Positions 11,842 through 19,841 of a stretch of 64,000 bases of DNA are shown in pieces. The DNA is from Advenella faeciporci (GTDB taxonomy: Bacteria > Pseudomonadota > Gammaproteobacteria > Burkholderiales > Burkholderiaceae_B), in contig NZ_BMYS01000015.1 in assembly GCF_014652395.1 (NCBI RefSeq), forward strand, positions 23,039 through 87,038, in the 5' to 3' direction. The position numbers and the translations under genes were made by a program. The notes beneath the pieces were generated by a model, which saw only the letters and a program-made list of their open reading frames with translations, ran no database searches and was not told the DNA's origin. Position 1 is the first letter of the stretch, and each line of letters opens with the position of its first letter.

Positions 11842-12717
11842 ATGGGATCGAAAAATGCCAGGTCTGTGCCGGTCCTGATGTATCACCACATTACCCCGTC
11901 TTCAGGGCAAATTACCACCAGCCCCGAAAACTTTGATTCGCAAATGGCGGCACTGGTGGCCAATGGTTATACAAGTCTTACCGCAGACCAGTTTGCCGGC
12001 TACCTTAAAGGTGAAGCGGTACCCGAAAAATCGGTTCTGATTACGTTTGATGATGGCTATCTGGACAACTATGTCTATGCGCATCCGATTTTGCAAAAAC
12101 ATGGCATGCATGCTGTCATGTTTCTTGTCACCCATTGGGCAGGGCAAGGCGAACCCCGTCCTGTTTACGGGTCGGGCAACCCTTTGCCAGCCTGTCCCTC
12201 ACACCATGAATGCAGTGCAATAGTGGCCGCTGGCAAGGCCAATGATATTGCCGTTCGCTGGTCAGAAGTCCGGGCCATGGAAGCGGCCGGTACGTTTGAA
12301 ATCCATTGCCATACCCATACCCACACCCGTTGGGACTTGAACTGTGACAGAACCGGCAAGCGTAAGGGTATTGCCAACGATTTACAGCAATCAAGAGCAG
12401 CCCTGTTGCAGGAGTTAAATAAAGATACCCCGCATTTGTGCTGGCCACAGGGATATTTTGATGATGACTATATCCAGGCGGCCCAGGCATTGGGTTTTAG
12501 CGTTTTTTATACCACCGATGCCTATGGCTTTAATGTTGTTGGTGGCGACCCAAAACATATTTACCGGATAGCCGTCAGAAATAAACCCGGTGCCTGGTTA
12601 ATGCACAGAATCGGTATTGCCAAAAATCCTTACTGGGGCCCCTTGTATAATCGCTGGAAAAAATTTCGCAAGCAGCGACGCAGGGCCAGGGAACTAAGAC
12701 GAGCCAGCAAGGCATAG
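11842..12717 (+). CDS. Polysaccharide deacetylase family protein (CE4/NodB-like)
   Basis: CE4 enzymes are metal-dependent N- or O-deacetylases of polysaccharides. The ATG at 11842 is chosen because it follows the GH31-like stop by one base and has a GGGAGCG ribosome site just before it; the protein is then 291 residues. Visible motifs: VPVLMYHHI at residues 9-17, the metal/catalytic TFDDGY at 68-73, the metal-binding HTHTH at 157-161 and WPQGYFDDDY later. The protein ends in a strongly basic tail (NRWKKFRKQRRRARELRR). No signal peptide is seen, so the substrate may be a cytoplasmic, for example lipid-linked, sugar. Coupling with the preceding gene suggests the two act on the same substrate (inference). 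Confidence 0.85.
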   Translation: MGSKNARSVPVLMYHHITPSSGQITTSPENFDSQMAALVANGYTSLTADQFAGYLKGEAVPEKSVLITFDDGYLDNYVYAHPILQKHGMHAVMFLVTHWAGQGEPRPVYGSGNPLPACPSHHECSAIVAAGKANDIAVRWSEVRAMEAAGTFEIHCHTHTHTRWDLNCDRTGKRKGIANDLQQSRAALLQELNKDTPHLCWPQGYFDDDYIQAAQALGFSVFYTTDAYGFNVVGGDPKHIYRIAVRNKPGAWLMHRIGIAKNPYWGPLYNRWKKFRKQRRRARELRRASKA

Positions 12718-12845
12718 GTTTTATTCCCCGCATTGCCCGGTTTAAAAATAATTTAAGAAAAGCAAGTCCCTTATTTCCAAAAGAAATATGGGCCTTACTA
12801 TAATTTTGTTTGCTGAAACAGGCAAACAGATCACAATACCATATC
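12718..12845 (+). promoter_or_regulatory. Leader region of metNIQ with a possible -10 box
   Basis: This 128-base gap upstream of metN is AT-rich. A TATAAT at 12799-12804 is a candidate -10 element, but the matching -35 (TTTCCA region near 12775) is weak. No SAM riboswitch-like helix set and no clear terminator for the deacetylase gene could be recognised. Confidence 0.35.
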
Positions 12846-13913
12846 ATGATTCATATTAAAGATTTAAGAAAAACATACAAAACACCCAAAGGGGTGTTTG
12901 AAGCCATAAAAAAAATAGACCTTAAAATAGAACAAGGTGAGATTTTTGGCATTATTGGCCCCAGCGGAGCAGGTAAAAGCACACTGGTGCAATGCATCAA
13001 CTTATTGGAAAAGCCTGATTCCGGTTCCATTACCCTTAATGGTCAGGTGTTAACCGGTTTGTCGGAAATCGAGTTGCGGGCGCAACGAAGACGGATCGGC
13101 ATGGTTTTCCAAAGCTTCAATTTATTGTCACGCCGCACGGTTTTCAACAATGTGGCCTTGCCGCTTGAAATTGCCGGTGTCAATAAGGAAGAAATCAAAA
13201 GCAGGGTAGATGAGCTGTTGAATCTGGTGGGTTTGTCACATTTAAGTGATCGTTACCCTGCCCAGATTAGCGGGGGGCAAAAGCAACGGGTGGGTATTGC
13301 CCGTGCGCTGGCCTGCCATCCGGATGTCCTGTTAAGTGATGAGGCTACCTCGGCCCTGGACCCTGAAACAACAGCCAATATCCTGGACTTGTTGCGTGAT
13401 ATCAACCGCAAGACGGGCATTACCATCGTCATGATTACGCACCAGATGGAAGTGGTTAAGCAAATTTGTGACCGGGTGGCGGTGTTAAGTCATGGGGCTG
13501 TGGTGGAAGTAGGGGCGACCGCCGATGTATTTGCCAATCCCCGACATGACGTTACCCGGGCCATGGTGTCTGCGGCCACCGAGTCCAACTTGTCGGAAGA
13601 TTCTTTGGAGATTCTTGTGGCGCGCCTGAAAACATGGGTTCAGGCGCATCCGGGCCAAGATGCCGCGATTTGGGAATTGCATTTGCATGACGCCCAGGTG
13701 TCTGGCGGCCTGTTTTCAGGAGCGGCCAAGCATGAGGGTGTCAGTTTTTCCTTGCTACAGGCCAAAGTGGAAGATATTAAAGGTGTCGCAGTGGGTAAAT
13801 TATATGTACAGGTACAGGGTAGTGCGCAAGCCATCCTGAATGCACGACAGGCCTTAAGTAATGAGGCTGGTGTTCAAATACAAGAGGTGGTGTATGAATC
13901 CGCAAATGATTAA
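12846..13913 (+). CDS. metN: Methionine ABC transporter ATP-binding protein MetN
   Basis: This is the ATPase of the MetNIQ D/L-methionine importer. ATG 12846 gives a 355-residue protein beginning MIHIKDLRKTYKTPKG; the open frame extends 12 codons upstream without family resemblance. Walker A GPSGAGKST is near residue 38, signature SGGQKQRVGIARAL near 140, and Walker B VLLSDEATSALDPET follows. The C-terminal region from about 270 (FSLLQAKVEDIKGVAVGKLYVQ) is the NIL domain, which binds methionine and inhibits transport. The end overlaps the start of metI by 20 bases, so translation is probably coupled. Confidence 0.95.
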   Translation: MIHIKDLRKTYKTPKGVFEAIKKIDLKIEQGEIFGIIGPSGAGKSTLVQCINLLEKPDSGSITLNGQVLTGLSEIELRAQRRRIGMVFQSFNLLSRRTVFNNVALPLEIAGVNKEEIKSRVDELLNLVGLSHLSDRYPAQISGGQKQRVGIARALACHPDVLLSDEATSALDPETTANILDLLRDINRKTGITIVMITHQMEVVKQICDRVAVLSHGAVVEVGATADVFANPRHDVTRAMVSAATESNLSEDSLEILVARLKTWVQAHPGQDAAIWELHLHDAQVSGGLFSGAAKHEGVSFSLLQAKVEDIKGVAVGKLYVQVQGSAQAILNARQALSNEAGVQIQEVVYESAND

Positions 13914-14547
13914 TTTATTAATGGATGCGACTTTGGAAACCCTGCTCATGGTGGGGGTCTCTGGACTTGCCGCACTCTTTCTGGGCGTACCCCTTGGTGT
14001 TGCCCTGATCGTGACTGACAAAGGCGGCCTGTTGCAGAATATGGCGGTTAATCGTGTCTTAGGGGCCATCATCAATGCAACCCGGTCGGTGCCCTTTATT
14101 ATTTTGATGGTGGCGATCATTCCGCTTACACGTTTTATTGCCGGCACATCGATTGGCACCACGGCAGCCATTGTGCCCCTGGCCATTGCGGCTATTCCAT
14201 TCATGGCCCGGGTAGCCGAAACCGCCATGCGTGAGGTTGACCGTGGCCTGATCACTGCCGCCAAGGCGATGGGGGCGTCTCCCATGCAAATCATCGTCAA
14301 GGTTTTATTGCCCGAGGCTTTGCCCGGACTGATTTCCGCCATGGTTATTACCCTGGTCAGCCTGATCGGTTATTCGGCCATGGCCGGTGCCATTGGCGGG
14401 GGCGGCCTTGGAGACCTGGGTATCCGCTATGGTTATCAGCGATTCTTGCCTGAAGTCATGCTGATTGTGGTGGTGGTGTTAATTGTTATGGTTCAGTTGA
14501 TTCAAAGTGTGGGTGACTGGATCTCCCGACGTTTGTCACATAAATAA
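13894..14547 (+). CDS. metI: Methionine ABC transporter permease MetI
   Basis: This is the inner-membrane permease of the methionine importer. The ATG at 13894 (MNPQMINLLMDATLETL) gives 217 residues, the normal MetI length; an ATG four codons later (13906) is the alternative. About five membrane segments can be drawn. The coupling motif that docks on MetN is visible as EVDRGLITAAKAMGASPMQI, and the segment GAIGGGGLGDLGIRYGYQRF is characteristic of MetI. It overlaps metN by 20 bases and is followed by metQ after 16 bases. Confidence 0.95.
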   Translation: MNPQMINLLMDATLETLLMVGVSGLAALFLGVPLGVALIVTDKGGLLQNMAVNRVLGAIINATRSVPFIILMVAIIPLTRFIAGTSIGTTAAIVPLAIAAIPFMARVAETAMREVDRGLITAAKAMGASPMQIIVKVLLPEALPGLISAMVITLVSLIGYSAMAGAIGGGGLGDLGIRYGYQRFLPEVMLIVVVVLIVMVQLIQSVGDWISRRLSHK

Positions 14548-14563
14548 TCCTGAAGGATTCGAA

Positions 14564-15358
14564 ATGAAGAAAACAGTTGTTAGTCATATCCTGGCCCTTG
14601 CATTGGGTGCCGGTCTTATCTCTGCCTCGTATGCCGCAGACAAAACGCTGAAAGTGGGTGTTACAGCCGGCCCGCACGCACAAATCATGGAAGTGGTAAA
14701 AGACGAAGCGGCCAAAAAAGGTTACAACATTGAAGTGATCGAGTTTTCCGATTACGTACAGCCCAATGTGGCCCTGGCGGCAGGTGATCTGGATGCCAAC
14801 AGTTACCAGCACTTGCCGTACCTTGAAAATGCCAATGCCGATCGCAATTACGGCATCGTGAGCATGGCAAAAACAGTCGTTTTTCCCATTGGCATTTACA
14901 GTAAAAAAATCAAAGATTTAAGTGAGGTGAAGGAAGGTTCGCGTTTTGCCCTGCCCAATGACCCCACCAATGGTGGCCGTGCCCTGTTACTGCTGGAAAA
15001 ACAGGGTCTGATCAAACTTGACCCGAAAGCAGGCATTAAGGCAACCCCTATTGATGTCATTGAAAATCCCAAAAAACTGCGTTTCATTGAACTGGATGCG
15101 GCCCAGTTGCCACGTTCACTGGATGATGTTGATTTTGCGGCCGTTAATACCAACTTTGCCATTGAGGCGGGTCTGACTCCCAAGAAAGATGCCATGGTAT
15201 TGGAAGACGGTAATTCACCCTACGCCAATATTATTGCCGTACGTGAGAAAGATCTTGAGCGTGCGGACCTAAAAGAATTCGTGCAAATTTATCAGTCACA
15301 GCCAGTCAAGGATTTTGTTGTGAAAAAGTACCAAGACTCTATTTTGGTGGCTTGGTAA
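14564..15358 (+). CDS. metQ: Methionine-binding protein MetQ, secreted form without a lipobox
   Basis: This is the periplasmic substrate-binding component of the methionine importer. ATG 14564 is preceded by a GAAGGA ribosome site and gives 264 residues. The N-terminus MKKTVVSHILALALGAGL... is a classical signal peptide ending ASYA before ADKTLKVGV. NlpA/MetQ family landmarks follow: GVTAGPHAQIMEVVK, FSDYVQPNVALAAGDLDANSYQH, FALPNDPTNGGRALLLLEKQGLI and VNTNFAIEAGL. No cysteine is present at the signal cleavage site, so unlike the enteric lipoprotein it should be soluble or anchored another way. Downstream there is no terminator before the tRNA-Lys promoter. Confidence 0.93.
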   Translation: MKKTVVSHILALALGAGLISASYAADKTLKVGVTAGPHAQIMEVVKDEAAKKGYNIEVIEFSDYVQPNVALAAGDLDANSYQHLPYLENANADRNYGIVSMAKTVVFPIGIYSKKIKDLSEVKEGSRFALPNDPTNGGRALLLLEKQGLIKLDPKAGIKATPIDVIENPKKLRFIELDAAQLPRSLDDVDFAAVNTNFAIEAGLTPKKDAMVLEDGNSPYANIIAVREKDLERADLKEFVQIYQSQPVKDFVVKKYQDSILVAW

Positions 15359-15368
15359 TAAAAAATTA

Positions 15369-15397
15369 TTGACAGCCTTGTATGAATCAGTCATAAT
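15369..15397 (+). promoter_or_regulatory. Strong sigma70-type promoter of the first tRNA-Lys
   Basis: TTGACA at 15369-15374 and CATAAT at 15392-15397 are separated by 17 bases. The promoter lies 13 bases before the first base of the mature tRNA. It starts 10 bases after the metQ stop codon. Confidence 0.85.
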
Positions 15398-15410
15398 TTC
15401 ATTCTTTCAG

Positions 15411-15486
15411 GGGCTGGTAGCTCAGTCGGTAGAGCAGCGGACTTTTAATCCGTTGGTCCCGGGTTCGAATCCCGGCCAGCCCACCA
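15411..15486 (+). tRNA. tRNA-Lys (anticodon UUU), copy 1
   Basis: The sequence folds as a complete 76-nt cloverleaf including an encoded CCA. Acceptor GGGCTGG pairs with CCAGCCC, the D-arm is AGCTCAGTCGGTAGAGC, the anticodon loop is CTTTTAA with TTT at 15444-15446, and the T-loop is GGTTCGAATCC. It is identical over all 76 bases to the copy at 15559. Confidence 0.97.
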
Positions 15487-15525
15487 ACTGAAAATTAAAG
15501 CACGTAATTTGTAGTACATATAATT

Positions 15526-15554
15526 AGCCGCTTTTTTATCCAAGCGGCTTTTTT
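15526..15554 (+). terminator. Intrinsic terminator between the two tRNA-Lys copies
   Basis: Stem AGCCGCTT / AAGCGGCT with an 8-base loop is followed by six T, ending four bases before the second tRNA gene. If active, the second tRNA relies on read-through or on a promoter inside the short spacer. Confidence 0.7.
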
Positions 15555-15558
15555 AATC

Positions 15559-15634
15559 GGGCTGGTAGCTCAGTCGGTAGAGCAGCGGACTTTTAATCCG
15601 TTGGTCCCGGGTTCGAATCCCGGCCAGCCCACCA
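15559..15634 (+). tRNA. tRNA-Lys (anticodon UUU), copy 2
   Basis: This is an exact 76-base repeat of the tRNA-Lys at 15411-15486, with CCA encoded and anticodon TTT. The flanking sequence differs, so the duplication covers the gene itself and little else. Confidence 0.97.
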
Positions 15635-15655
15635 GATTATTTTGCTTATTAAAAT

Positions 15656-15687
15656 AAGTCGCTAACAAAAGTTAAGCGGCTTTTTTT
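15656..15687 (+). terminator. Intrinsic terminator after tRNA-Lys copy 2
   Basis: AAGTCGCTAAC pairs with GTTAAGCGGCTT across a 4-base AAAA loop (one bulged A, one G-T pair), followed by a run of seven T. Confidence 0.75.
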
Positions 15688-15728
15688 GCGTAAAAATTTC
15701 GGATATTTTAACTGCTGAATTAAATATT

Positions 15729-15782
15729 AAACATAAATGCCTGCATAACATAATTTACAAGCAAGGCATTTATGTTTTTTTG
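15729..15782. terminator. Stem-loop between the tRNA-Lys pair and the SulP gene
   Basis: A 13-bp perfect stem, AAACATAAATGCC / GGCATTTATGTTT, encloses a 23-base loop and is followed by a T-run on the plus strand. The long loop makes it a weaker terminator candidate. It lies in the convergent gap before the SulP stop codon and could serve either strand. Confidence 0.55.
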
Positions 15783-15822
15783 GGTTTACGTCATTAATAA
15801 AGTGCCCGCCCGGTAGCAGGAT

Positions 15823-17535
15823 TCAGCCTTTCAAGTGCAGGAACGCCGCGTGCACACTTAAAAAAATTTTGTTTTTCATGCGCCTGCCCAAAGAGGTGTT
15901 TTTCAGACGATCCATAATGGGGCCTTTGATTTCGGCAAAATACAGCTGGATGTCGCGGGCAGCCAGGCTTTTTTCAAGTTGGTCCAGCATTTCCAGTGCA
16001 GTGGCATCAATTTGATTAACCGCCGAGCAAACCAGCAGCATTTTTTTGACATCAGGGTTGGCATTAACCAGTGCCATGATTTTTTGTTCCACCACTGCTG
16101 CATTGGCAAAAAACAGGCTCTCATCAACGCGTAATGCCACCAGGCCGGGAATTGTCTGCACATCATGACGTTCTATATTGCGGTAGTGTTCGGTATTGGG
16201 AACACGGCCCAGAACGGCCATATGCGGACGACTGCTGCGCCAAACCAGAACGGCAAGGGAAAGGGCAATGCCCAACAGAATGCCCGCTTCCACGCCCATA
16301 AAAACAACCCCCAGCATCGTTGTCAATAAAGAAAACGCATCAGCGCGATCATATTGCCAGGCGGTCTTAAGACTGCGCCAGTCGATCAATGCCGTAACGG
16401 CCGAGATAATGGTGGCGGCCAGTACGGCCTGGGGCAGATAGTAAAAAAGATGGGTGAAATAAGCAATCACTACGGTCATGAGCAGGGCACTGATGACGCC
16501 GGCTAGCGGTGTATTGGCACCTGCAGAAAAATTGACCACCGAACGTGCAAACCCGCCCGTAACCGGGTACCCGCCCGAAATGGCACTGGCAATGTTGGCG
16601 GCGCCCAGGCCAATTAGTTCGCGGTTTGGCTTGATGCGTTCCTTGCGTTTTAAGGCCAGTGATTGTGCCACCGAGACGCTTTCTACAAAGCCGACCAGGG
16701 AAATAAGCAGCGCAGGCAGCCACAAGGCGCCAATGGCATCCAGGCCTGGCAGGTTCATGCTTAAGGTGGGCAGACCTTGCGGAACATGACCGGCAATGCT
16801 AACGCCAAATTGCGAGTCCAGTTTGAATACATAAACGATTAACGTAAAGCAGATAACACTGATCATGGGCGCCAGCTTGGAAAGCATGCCGGCCAGTCTG
16901 GATGAGATACCGGCTTTTTCAAGAAGAGTGCTTAAGGAACGGCGTGACCACCATAAAAAAAGAAGGCTGCTGGTTCCTATGAGCAGGGTAGCCAGATTGG
17001 TTTGGGGTAAATGACGGGCAAGATCAACCAGGGTGGCGATGATGTTATTGCCCGAAGCCTGTACGCCCAGCATGTGTTTGAGTTGCCCGATACTGATCAG
17101 GATTGCCGAACCGCTAATAAAGCCACTGATGACCGGGTGGCTTAACAAGTGGGCCAGAAACCCCAACCGCAATAGCCCAAAAACCAGTAGCATGACGCCG
17201 GATATCAAGGCCATTTGAATGGCCAGTTCGATGTACTGCACTGAGCCCGGTTGGGCCAGCGGCGCCAGGGCGCTGGCGGTCATGAGGGAAATAACCGCAA
17301 CCGGGCCGGTAGCCAATGTCATGCTTGAACCCAGCAGGGCGTAGGCAATAATGGGCAGGATACTGGCATACAGTCCCATTTCAGGTGGCAGCCCTGCCAA
17401 CATGGCATAGGCCAGACTTTGCGGGATAAGCATGACGGTCACAATCAGGCCTGCGGTCAGGTCACCCGAAAACAGGTTTTTCTGATAGGCGGAAATCCAG
17501 TCAGGCAGAAAGTGGGGCAATTTGCGTTTGGTCAC
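15823..17535 (-). CDS. SulP family anion permease with STAS domain
   Basis: SulP (SLC26A) proteins move sulfate, bicarbonate or other anions across the inner membrane. The 570 residues open with the family motif DLTAGLIVTVMLIPQSLAYAMLAGLPPEMGLY in the first two membrane spans. The core has 10-12 further hydrophobic segments (including GSSMTLATGPVAVISLMTAS). The C-terminus from about 440 is a STAS domain (VDESLFFANAAVVEQ, VCSAVNQIDATALEMLDQLEKSL). Two YeeE/YedE-type genes precede it on the same strand, the nearer 29 bases away, which points to a sulfur-compound uptake or resistance operon. The exact substrate cannot be read from sequence. Confidence 0.92.
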   Translation of the reverse strand: MTKRKLPHFLPDWISAYQKNLFSGDLTAGLIVTVMLIPQSLAYAMLAGLPPEMGLYASILPIIAYALLGSSMTLATGPVAVISLMTASALAPLAQPGSVQYIELAIQMALISGVMLLVFGLLRLGFLAHLLSHPVISGFISGSAILISIGQLKHMLGVQASGNNIIATLVDLARHLPQTNLATLLIGTSSLLFLWWSRRSLSTLLEKAGISSRLAGMLSKLAPMISVICFTLIVYVFKLDSQFGVSIAGHVPQGLPTLSMNLPGLDAIGALWLPALLISLVGFVESVSVAQSLALKRKERIKPNRELIGLGAANIASAISGGYPVTGGFARSVVNFSAGANTPLAGVISALLMTVVIAYFTHLFYYLPQAVLAATIISAVTALIDWRSLKTAWQYDRADAFSLLTTMLGVVFMGVEAGILLGIALSLAVLVWRSSRPHMAVLGRVPNTEHYRNIERHDVQTIPGLVALRVDESLFFANAAVVEQKIMALVNANPDVKKMLLVCSAVNQIDATALEMLDQLEKSLAARDIQLYFAEIKGPIMDRLKNTSLGRRMKNKIFLSVHAAFLHLKG

Positions 17536-17564
17536 GGTTATGAAGCTTTGCGGTTTGCGTGGAT

Positions 17565-17993
17565 TTAAGGTGTTTTAGGGGTTTTACGGTTTTCATAGGC
17601 GGTGAAAACAGCCATACCTGCAACCATGGCAATCACAAACAGCAATGCCTTCCATTCGCCCGCGGCCATTGATACCAGGGCAGGCCCGGGGCAAATGCCG
17701 GCCAGTCCCCAGCCAATGCCAAATAACAAGCTGCCAATGAGCAGACGGGGTGTAATACTTGTGCTGGACGGTAAACTCATGGGGTCACCCAGGCAGGCCG
17801 TCTGGCGTTTTTTGGCGGCGGTAAAGGCAAACAGGCCCACCAATATGCCGCCTCCCATGACGAAGGCCAGGGAAGGGTCCCAGGTGCCGGTAATATCCAG
17901 GAAGCCTAGTACTTTTTCAGGGTTGGCCATGCCTGAAATGATAAGACCCATGCCAAAGAGGAGTCCGACCAGATATTCGGTGATGCGTTTCAC
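17565..17993 (-). CDS. DUF6691-type YeeE/YedE half-transporter subunit
   Basis: This is a small (142 residues) integral membrane protein with about four hydrophobic segments. The motif FGMGLIISGMANPEKVLGFLDITGTWDPSLAFVMGGG near the start and LLFGIGWGLAGICPGPALVSMAAG in the second half are typical of the YeeE/YedE (thiosulfate permease-like) superfamily; the Cys in GICPGPAL is the conserved one. It is the downstream partner of the gene at 18030, 36 bases apart. Such paired half-transporters are found next to persulfide/sulfite detoxification genes. The transport function is inferred from the family. Confidence 0.82.
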   Translation of the reverse strand: MKRITEYLVGLLFGMGLIISGMANPEKVLGFLDITGTWDPSLAFVMGGGILVGLFAFTAAKKRQTACLGDPMSLPSSTSITPRLLIGSLLFGIGWGLAGICPGPALVSMAAGEWKALLFVIAMVAGMAVFTAYENRKTPKTP

Positions 17994-18029
17994 GATGTTG
18001 ATATCCTTAATGATGATGAAGACAGGGGG

Positions 18030-18461
18030 TTAGCCAATAAGGTGACGAACCACGTAAACGGTTGCAATACCACTTGCCATGAATGCAATGGTGGCGGCTA
18101 GAGACCGACCGGAAAGGCGTGACAGGCCACAAATGCCATGTCCACTGCTGCAACCTGAGCCCAGGCGAGTGCCAAAACCCACCAGCAAGCCAGCCAGAAT
18201 AATAAGTGGCCAGCCGGTATTGATTTCAATCGGGATGGAACCCACGGCTAACAGGTAAATGAGTGGTGCTGAAAAAAGCCCCAGTAGGAACGCGATGCGC
18301 CAGTGGGTATCGCCTTTGGCGGGTTTGAGCAGGCCACCCAGAATGCCACTGATGCCCAAGATGCGGCCGCTGGCCAGAATGAAGATGGCGGCTGCGATGC
18401 CTAATAAAATACCACCGGCCAGTGAGGACCAGGGAGTGAAATTTTGCCAGTCGATAATCAT
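18030..18461 (-). CDS. YeeE/YedE family half-transporter subunit
   Basis: This is a 143-residue membrane protein, first gene of a three-gene minus-strand group with the DUF6691 partner and the SulP permease. It shows about four hydrophobic helices and the conserved segment GFGTRLGSGCSSGHGICGLSRLSGRS, in which the Cys-containing GSGCSSGHG motif is the family signature thought to relay sulfur compounds. An unusual AT-only repeat lies just upstream at 18485-18515. The group is probably one operon; the likely cargo is a reduced sulfur species (inference). Confidence 0.85.
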   Translation of the reverse strand: MIIDWQNFTPWSSLAGGILLGIAAAIFILASGRILGISGILGGLLKPAKGDTHWRIAFLLGLFSAPLIYLLAVGSIPIEINTGWPLIILAGLLVGFGTRLGSGCSSGHGICGLSRLSGRSLAATIAFMASGIATVYVVRHLIG

Positions 18462-18484
18462 GTGAAAATTTCCAGAGTTAATAT

Positions 18485-18515
18485 TATATAAAAATATATT
18501 ATATATAAAAATATA
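18485..18515. promoter_or_regulatory. Tandem 14-bp AT-only repeat upstream of the sulfur permease operon
   Basis: TATATAAAAATATA occurs exactly twice, at 18485-18498 and 18502-18515, within a stretch containing no G or C from about 18481 to 18523. The start-to-start distance is 17 bases. It covers the expected promoter position, 24-54 bases before the start codon at 18461 (minus strand). A tandem operator for an ArsR-type sulfur-responsive repressor is one reading; an A/T promoter tract is the simple alternative. Confidence 0.45.
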
Positions 18516-18615
18516 ATAAAAATACAGATCAGGCTTGTCGAAAATATAAAGATCATGGATTACACTTGATCGTCAATTTTAAAAACGGAAAATGTCAGCT
18601 CAAAGGAGAAAAATA

Positions 18616-19098
18616 ATGTCAGTCTTACTTACCTGCGATGTGATGGATGCATTTCCTGAAAGTGCTTCCTGCGATCTTCAGTTCCGGCAATGGGGCAGGC
18701 GCCAGGCCATCAGCGGATGGATCAGAACGCTTAAGGTTTATGAAGACAATACCCTGGTCAGGCAGGTCCTGTCTGAAAAGTCCTCGGGAGATATCCTGGT
18801 GGTGGATGGCGGGGCTTCGTTGCACAGGGCCCTGGTTGGAGACATGATTGCCACTTTGGCCATGGATAACGGCTGGGCCGGTATTATTGTGTATGGTGCC
18901 ATTCGCGACAGTGCCCAAATTAATGAGATGGACTTTTCCGTCAAGGCCTTGGGCACCAATCCTCGCAAAAGTCACAAAGCCGGCCAGGGCGTGCTGGATA
19001 TCCCTGTCATGATCGGTGGTGTTACCTTCAGGTCTGGCTGGTATGTTTATAGTGATGCCGATGGCATTGTGGTAACTGAAAACCCTGTCATTATTTAG
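18616..19098 (+). CDS. rraA: RraA-family protein (RNase E inhibitor / HMG aldolase fold)
   Basis: The family contains RraA, which binds and inhibits RNase E, and divalent-metal-dependent 4-hydroxy-4-methyl-2-oxoglutarate aldolases. I chose ATG 18616 (160 residues, MSVLLTCDVMDAFPES) because an AGGAG ribosome site precedes it and RraA proteins are about 160 residues. Visible motifs: VVDGGASLHRALVGDMIATLA, GWAGIIVYGAIRDS with the conserved Arg-Asp, and the C-terminal DADGIVV. The chain lacks the extended C-terminus of many aldolases, but sequence alone does not separate regulator from aldolase. It is transcribed away from the sulfur permease operon. Confidence 0.85.
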   Translation: MSVLLTCDVMDAFPESASCDLQFRQWGRRQAISGWIRTLKVYEDNTLVRQVLSEKSSGDILVVDGGASLHRALVGDMIATLAMDNGWAGIIVYGAIRDSAQINEMDFSVKALGTNPRKSHKAGQGVLDIPVMIGGVTFRSGWYVYSDADGIVVTENPVII

Positions 19099-19198
19099 TC
19101 TGTTTGATATTCATAAAATGTTGTGCAAACTGTCATCACGGGGTTCGTGAAAGGTTTTCACATTATTAGTTTGTTAACTTCATTAAGGAATTTGTTCA

Positions 19199-19804
19199 AT
19201 GAAATTGTTTTATAAACCAGGGGCCTGTTCTTTGGCACCGCATATTGTGCTGGAAGAGTTGGGTATTGGCTATGAAGCTGAAAAAGTCGATCTTAAAACC
19301 AAGGTGACCGAATCAGGTGCGGATTTTTTAACCATCAATCCAAAAGGATACGTCCCTGCATTGCAAATGGATAATGGCGAGGTGTTAACAGAGTGCCAGG
19401 CCATTCTGGAATATTTGGGTGACCGTAATCCTTCCCAAAACCTGATTCCTGCAGCAGGATCTACGGCCCGCTATCAAACTCATGCCTGGCTGAATTTTGT
19501 GGCGACCGAACTTCACAAAGGGTTCAGTCCCTTTTTCAAGCCGTCCACCCCGCAAGAATGGAAAGATGCCTGTCTTGTCATTCTGGAACAACGCCTGTCT
19601 TATGTTAATGCCGAATTGGCAGGTAAAGACTATTTAATGGGTGATACCTTTACGGTTGCCGATGCCTACTTGTTTACTGTCCTGGGCTGGGCTCGGTATA
19701 TTCAGCTTGATCTGGCCAACTGGGGCAATCTGGCTGCTTATCAGGCACGGTTGGCACAGCGTCCGGCAGTGGTCGCAGCCATGAAAGCGGAAGGGGTGAT
19801 TTAA
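19199..19804 (+). CDS. Beta-class glutathione S-transferase
   Basis: This is a cytosolic GST. The 201-residue protein has the beta-class N-terminus MKLFYKPGACSLAPHIVLEELG, with Cys10 as the catalytic thiol position. The cis-Pro segment GYVPALQMDNGEVLTECQAILEYLGD completes the thioredoxin fold to about residue 80. The helical C-domain includes GDTFTVADAYLFTVLGWA with the conserved N-capping Asp. Length is normal for the class. It stands alone between rraA (100 bases upstream) and the convergent phaB, from which it is separated by a strong bidirectional terminator. Confidence 0.93.
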   Translation: MKLFYKPGACSLAPHIVLEELGIGYEAEKVDLKTKVTESGADFLTINPKGYVPALQMDNGEVLTECQAILEYLGDRNPSQNLIPAAGSTARYQTHAWLNFVATELHKGFSPFFKPSTPQEWKDACLVILEQRLSYVNAELAGKDYLMGDTFTVADAYLFTVLGWARYIQLDLANWGNLAAYQARLAQRPAVVAAMKAEGVI

Positions 19805-19841
19805 CCGTTTTGTTTCATCAGGCACTGGACTGAAAATGAAA

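Noticed and set aside
12718..12845. Possible SAM riboswitch before metNIQ
   Set aside because: No helix set or conserved core could be drawn; only a weak -10 box was kept.
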